Origin: Oscillospiraceae bacterium
Lineage (GTDB): Bacteria > Bacillota_A > Clostridia > Oscillospirales > Oscillospiraceae
Direction: 5' to 3'
Assembly: GCA_902789835.1 (NCBI GenBank)
Contig: CADAPN010000180.1
Location: forward strand, 1 to 7,082
Length of the DNA stretch: 7,082 bases
Numbering within the stretch: position 1 is the first letter of the stretch; every line of letters begins with the position of its first letter. Below, piece by piece: positions 6,199 through 7,082 of this stretch. Position numbers and translations under genes: made by a program. The notes beneath the pieces are model-generated. The model saw nothing but the letters and a program-made list of their open reading frames with translations. It had not been told where the DNA came from and ran no database searches.

Positions 6199-6218
6199 AT
6201 TTAGAAAAAATTCTAAAT
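6199..6218. promoter_or_regulatory. Downstream operator O2 of sdpRI
   Basis: ATTTAGAA (6199-6206) and TTCTAAAT (6211-6218) repeat the core of the upstream palindrome with the same spacing, ATTTAGA-N6-TCTAAAT. The centres of the two sites are 56 bp apart. The site covers the likely transcription start, so binding would block initiation. Confidence 0.8.
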
Positions 6219-6267
6219 GCTGAGTGATGAAAGACAGCAGGGGAACAGAAGGGGGGAGGAGAGCCAA

Positions 6268-6546
6268 ATGGGTTTCAGCGAAACGATGAAGGCGCTGTCG
6301 GACCCGGCGCGCCGAGAGATCCTGAACATGCTCAAGAGCGGAAGCATGACGGCGGGGGATATCGCCGGGCGCTTCGATATGACCGGGGCGACGGTGTCCT
6401 ACCACCTGTCCCAGCTGAAAAAAGCCGGCCTCATTTTTGAGAGCCGGGAGAAGAATTATATCTATTACAGTCTCAACGCCTCCGTACTGGAGGAAGTACT
6501 GCTCTGGATCCAGAGCCTGAGAGGAGAGGAACATGATGAAGAATGA
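6268..6546 (+). CDS. sdpR: ArsR-family autorepressor, SdpR-like
   Basis: A 92-residue winged-helix repressor. It begins MGFSETMKALSDPARREILNML, the usual SdpR/ArsR opening, and has the recognition helix region TGATVSYHLSQLKKAGLI at 39-56 and a wing around SREKNYIYYSLN (59-70). The cysteine-containing metal-binding ELCV-type motif of ArsR sensors is absent, so metal sensing is not expected. In the Bacillus subtilis system, SdpR represses its own operon until the membrane protein SdpI, bound to toxin, sequesters it; the same logic is inferred here. The start at 6268 follows a GGGGGGAGGAG box at 7-nt spacing or so; the earlier ATG at 6217 lies within operator O2 and is rejected. The stop overlaps the start of sdpI. 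Confidence 0.92.
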   Translation: MGFSETMKALSDPARREILNMLKSGSMTAGDIAGRFDMTGATVSYHLSQLKKAGLIFESREKNYIYYSLNASVLEEVLLWIQSLRGEEHDEE

Positions 6547-7082
6547 AAAGAAAACCCTGCTTCTGACGACGTTGATCTGCCTGATCCCGATGATCGTCGG
6601 CGCGCTGGTGTATAAGCGGCTGCCGGAGAGCATGGCGACGCATTTCGGCCTGGACGGAACACCGAACGGATGGTCCAGCCGCCCGGTTGCCGTGTTCGTC
6701 CTTCCGGGTATCCTCCTGGTGGTGAATCTCCTGATGCCCTTCCTGCTGCGGGCCGATCCCAAGCACGAGAATATGAGTTCCGCCCTGAAAACGGTGACGA
6801 TCTGGGCCATTCCGCTGATCTCGCTGGTCTGCTCCGGCGCGACGCTGGGACGCGGGCTGGGCTATGATGTGAGGATCGAGCAGATTCTCCCCGTCCTGAT
6901 GGGGGTGCTGTTCGTGGTGATCGGCAACTATCTGCCCAAGACCAAGCAGAGCTACACCATGGGCATCAAGCTCCCCTGGACGCTGGCCAGCGAGGAAAAC
7001 TGGAACCGCACGCACCGTCTGGCCGGGTTCCTGTGGGTGATCGCCGGGCTGTATTTCATCGTCATGAGCTTCATCGGCTGGA
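6533..7082 (+). CDS. sdpI: SdpI-family membrane immunity/signal protein (3' end outside window)
   Basis: An integral membrane protein of which 183 residues are visible; the family is usually a little over 200 residues, so about 20-30 are missing at the right edge. Hydrophobic segments lie at about 9-27, 51-72, 86-104, 117-132 and 165-182. The DUF1648 segment LPESMATHFGLDGTPNGWSS (30-49) and the SdpI signature GNYLPKTKQSYTMGIKLPWT (131-150) with NWNRTHRLAGFLW (157-168 region) are both intact. In B. subtilis SdpI protects against the SdpC toxin and holds SdpR at the membrane. The gene overlaps sdpR by 14 nt, so translation is coupled; AGGAG lies 6 nt before the ATG at 6533, and an ATG at 6536 is an equally possible start. 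Whether it confers immunity to an SdpC-like toxin or another cell-envelope stress cannot be told here. Confidence 0.92.
   Translation, partial: MMKNEKKTLLLTTLICLIPMIVGALVYKRLPESMATHFGLDGTPNGWSSRPVAVFVLPGILLVVNLLMPFLLRADPKHENMSSALKTVTIWAIPLISLVCSGATLGRGLGYDVRIEQILPVLMGVLFVVIGNYLPKTKQSYTMGIKLPWTLASEENWNRTHRLAGFLWVIAGLYFIVMSFIGW

Noticed and set aside
6217..6267. Upstream start for SdpR adding 17 residues
   Set aside because: This ATG falls inside operator O2 and lacks a ribosome-binding site; the ATG at 6268 follows a very strong one and matches the usual SdpR start.
6157..7015. Open frames of 180 and 217 codons on the minus strand
   Set aside because: They are antisense to sdpR and sdpI and cross the operators; the plus-strand proteins are clear family members.

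Overview
The window looks like the chromosome of a fairly GC-rich member of the Clostridia (Firmicutes), probably an anaerobe. This is inferred from strong Shine-Dalgarno sites, sigma-A type promoters with 17-bp spacers, an SdpR/SdpI pair, a two-gene ThrE-type exporter and a molybdenum-hydroxylase maturation cluster. The species cannot be named from the sequence. No rRNA, tRNA, CRISPR array or intact mobile element is visible.

Region 1 (1-2442, minus strand) is an operon for making or inserting the molybdenum cofactor of a molybdenum hydroxylase. In transcription order it encodes a MobA/MocA-like nucleotidyltransferase fused to a ModE-like DNA-binding domain, a histidine phosphatase fused to an HD-type phosphohydrolase, and an XdhC-family protein cut by the left window edge. 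The first gene is broken: its frame is lost at about 1918-1924, where a stretch normally present between the two halves also seems missing. A good promoter sits inside an inverted repeat at 2414-2446.

Region 2 (2512-4496, plus strand) is divergently transcribed. It holds the two halves of a ThrE/YjjP-YjjB-type threonine/serine exporter and a TM1586-like nitroreductase. The YjjP-like half has an apparent 2-nt deletion near its start and a truncated C-terminus, so the exporter is probably non-functional unless these are sequence errors.

Region 3 (4497-6132) starts with a gene-free stretch of about 255 bp before the next promoter. It holds four inverted repeats and a possible remnant of a recombinase tail. 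A lone DUF4143-type ATPase gene with its own promoter follows. This part is visibly richer in A+T than its surroundings, which suggests horizontal acquisition.

Region 4 (6136-7082) is an sdpRI operon: an ArsR-type autorepressor and an SdpI-type membrane immunity protein cut by the right edge. Its promoter is bracketed by two copies of the same palindrome, giving a clear operator prediction. No SdpC-type toxin gene is present in the window.
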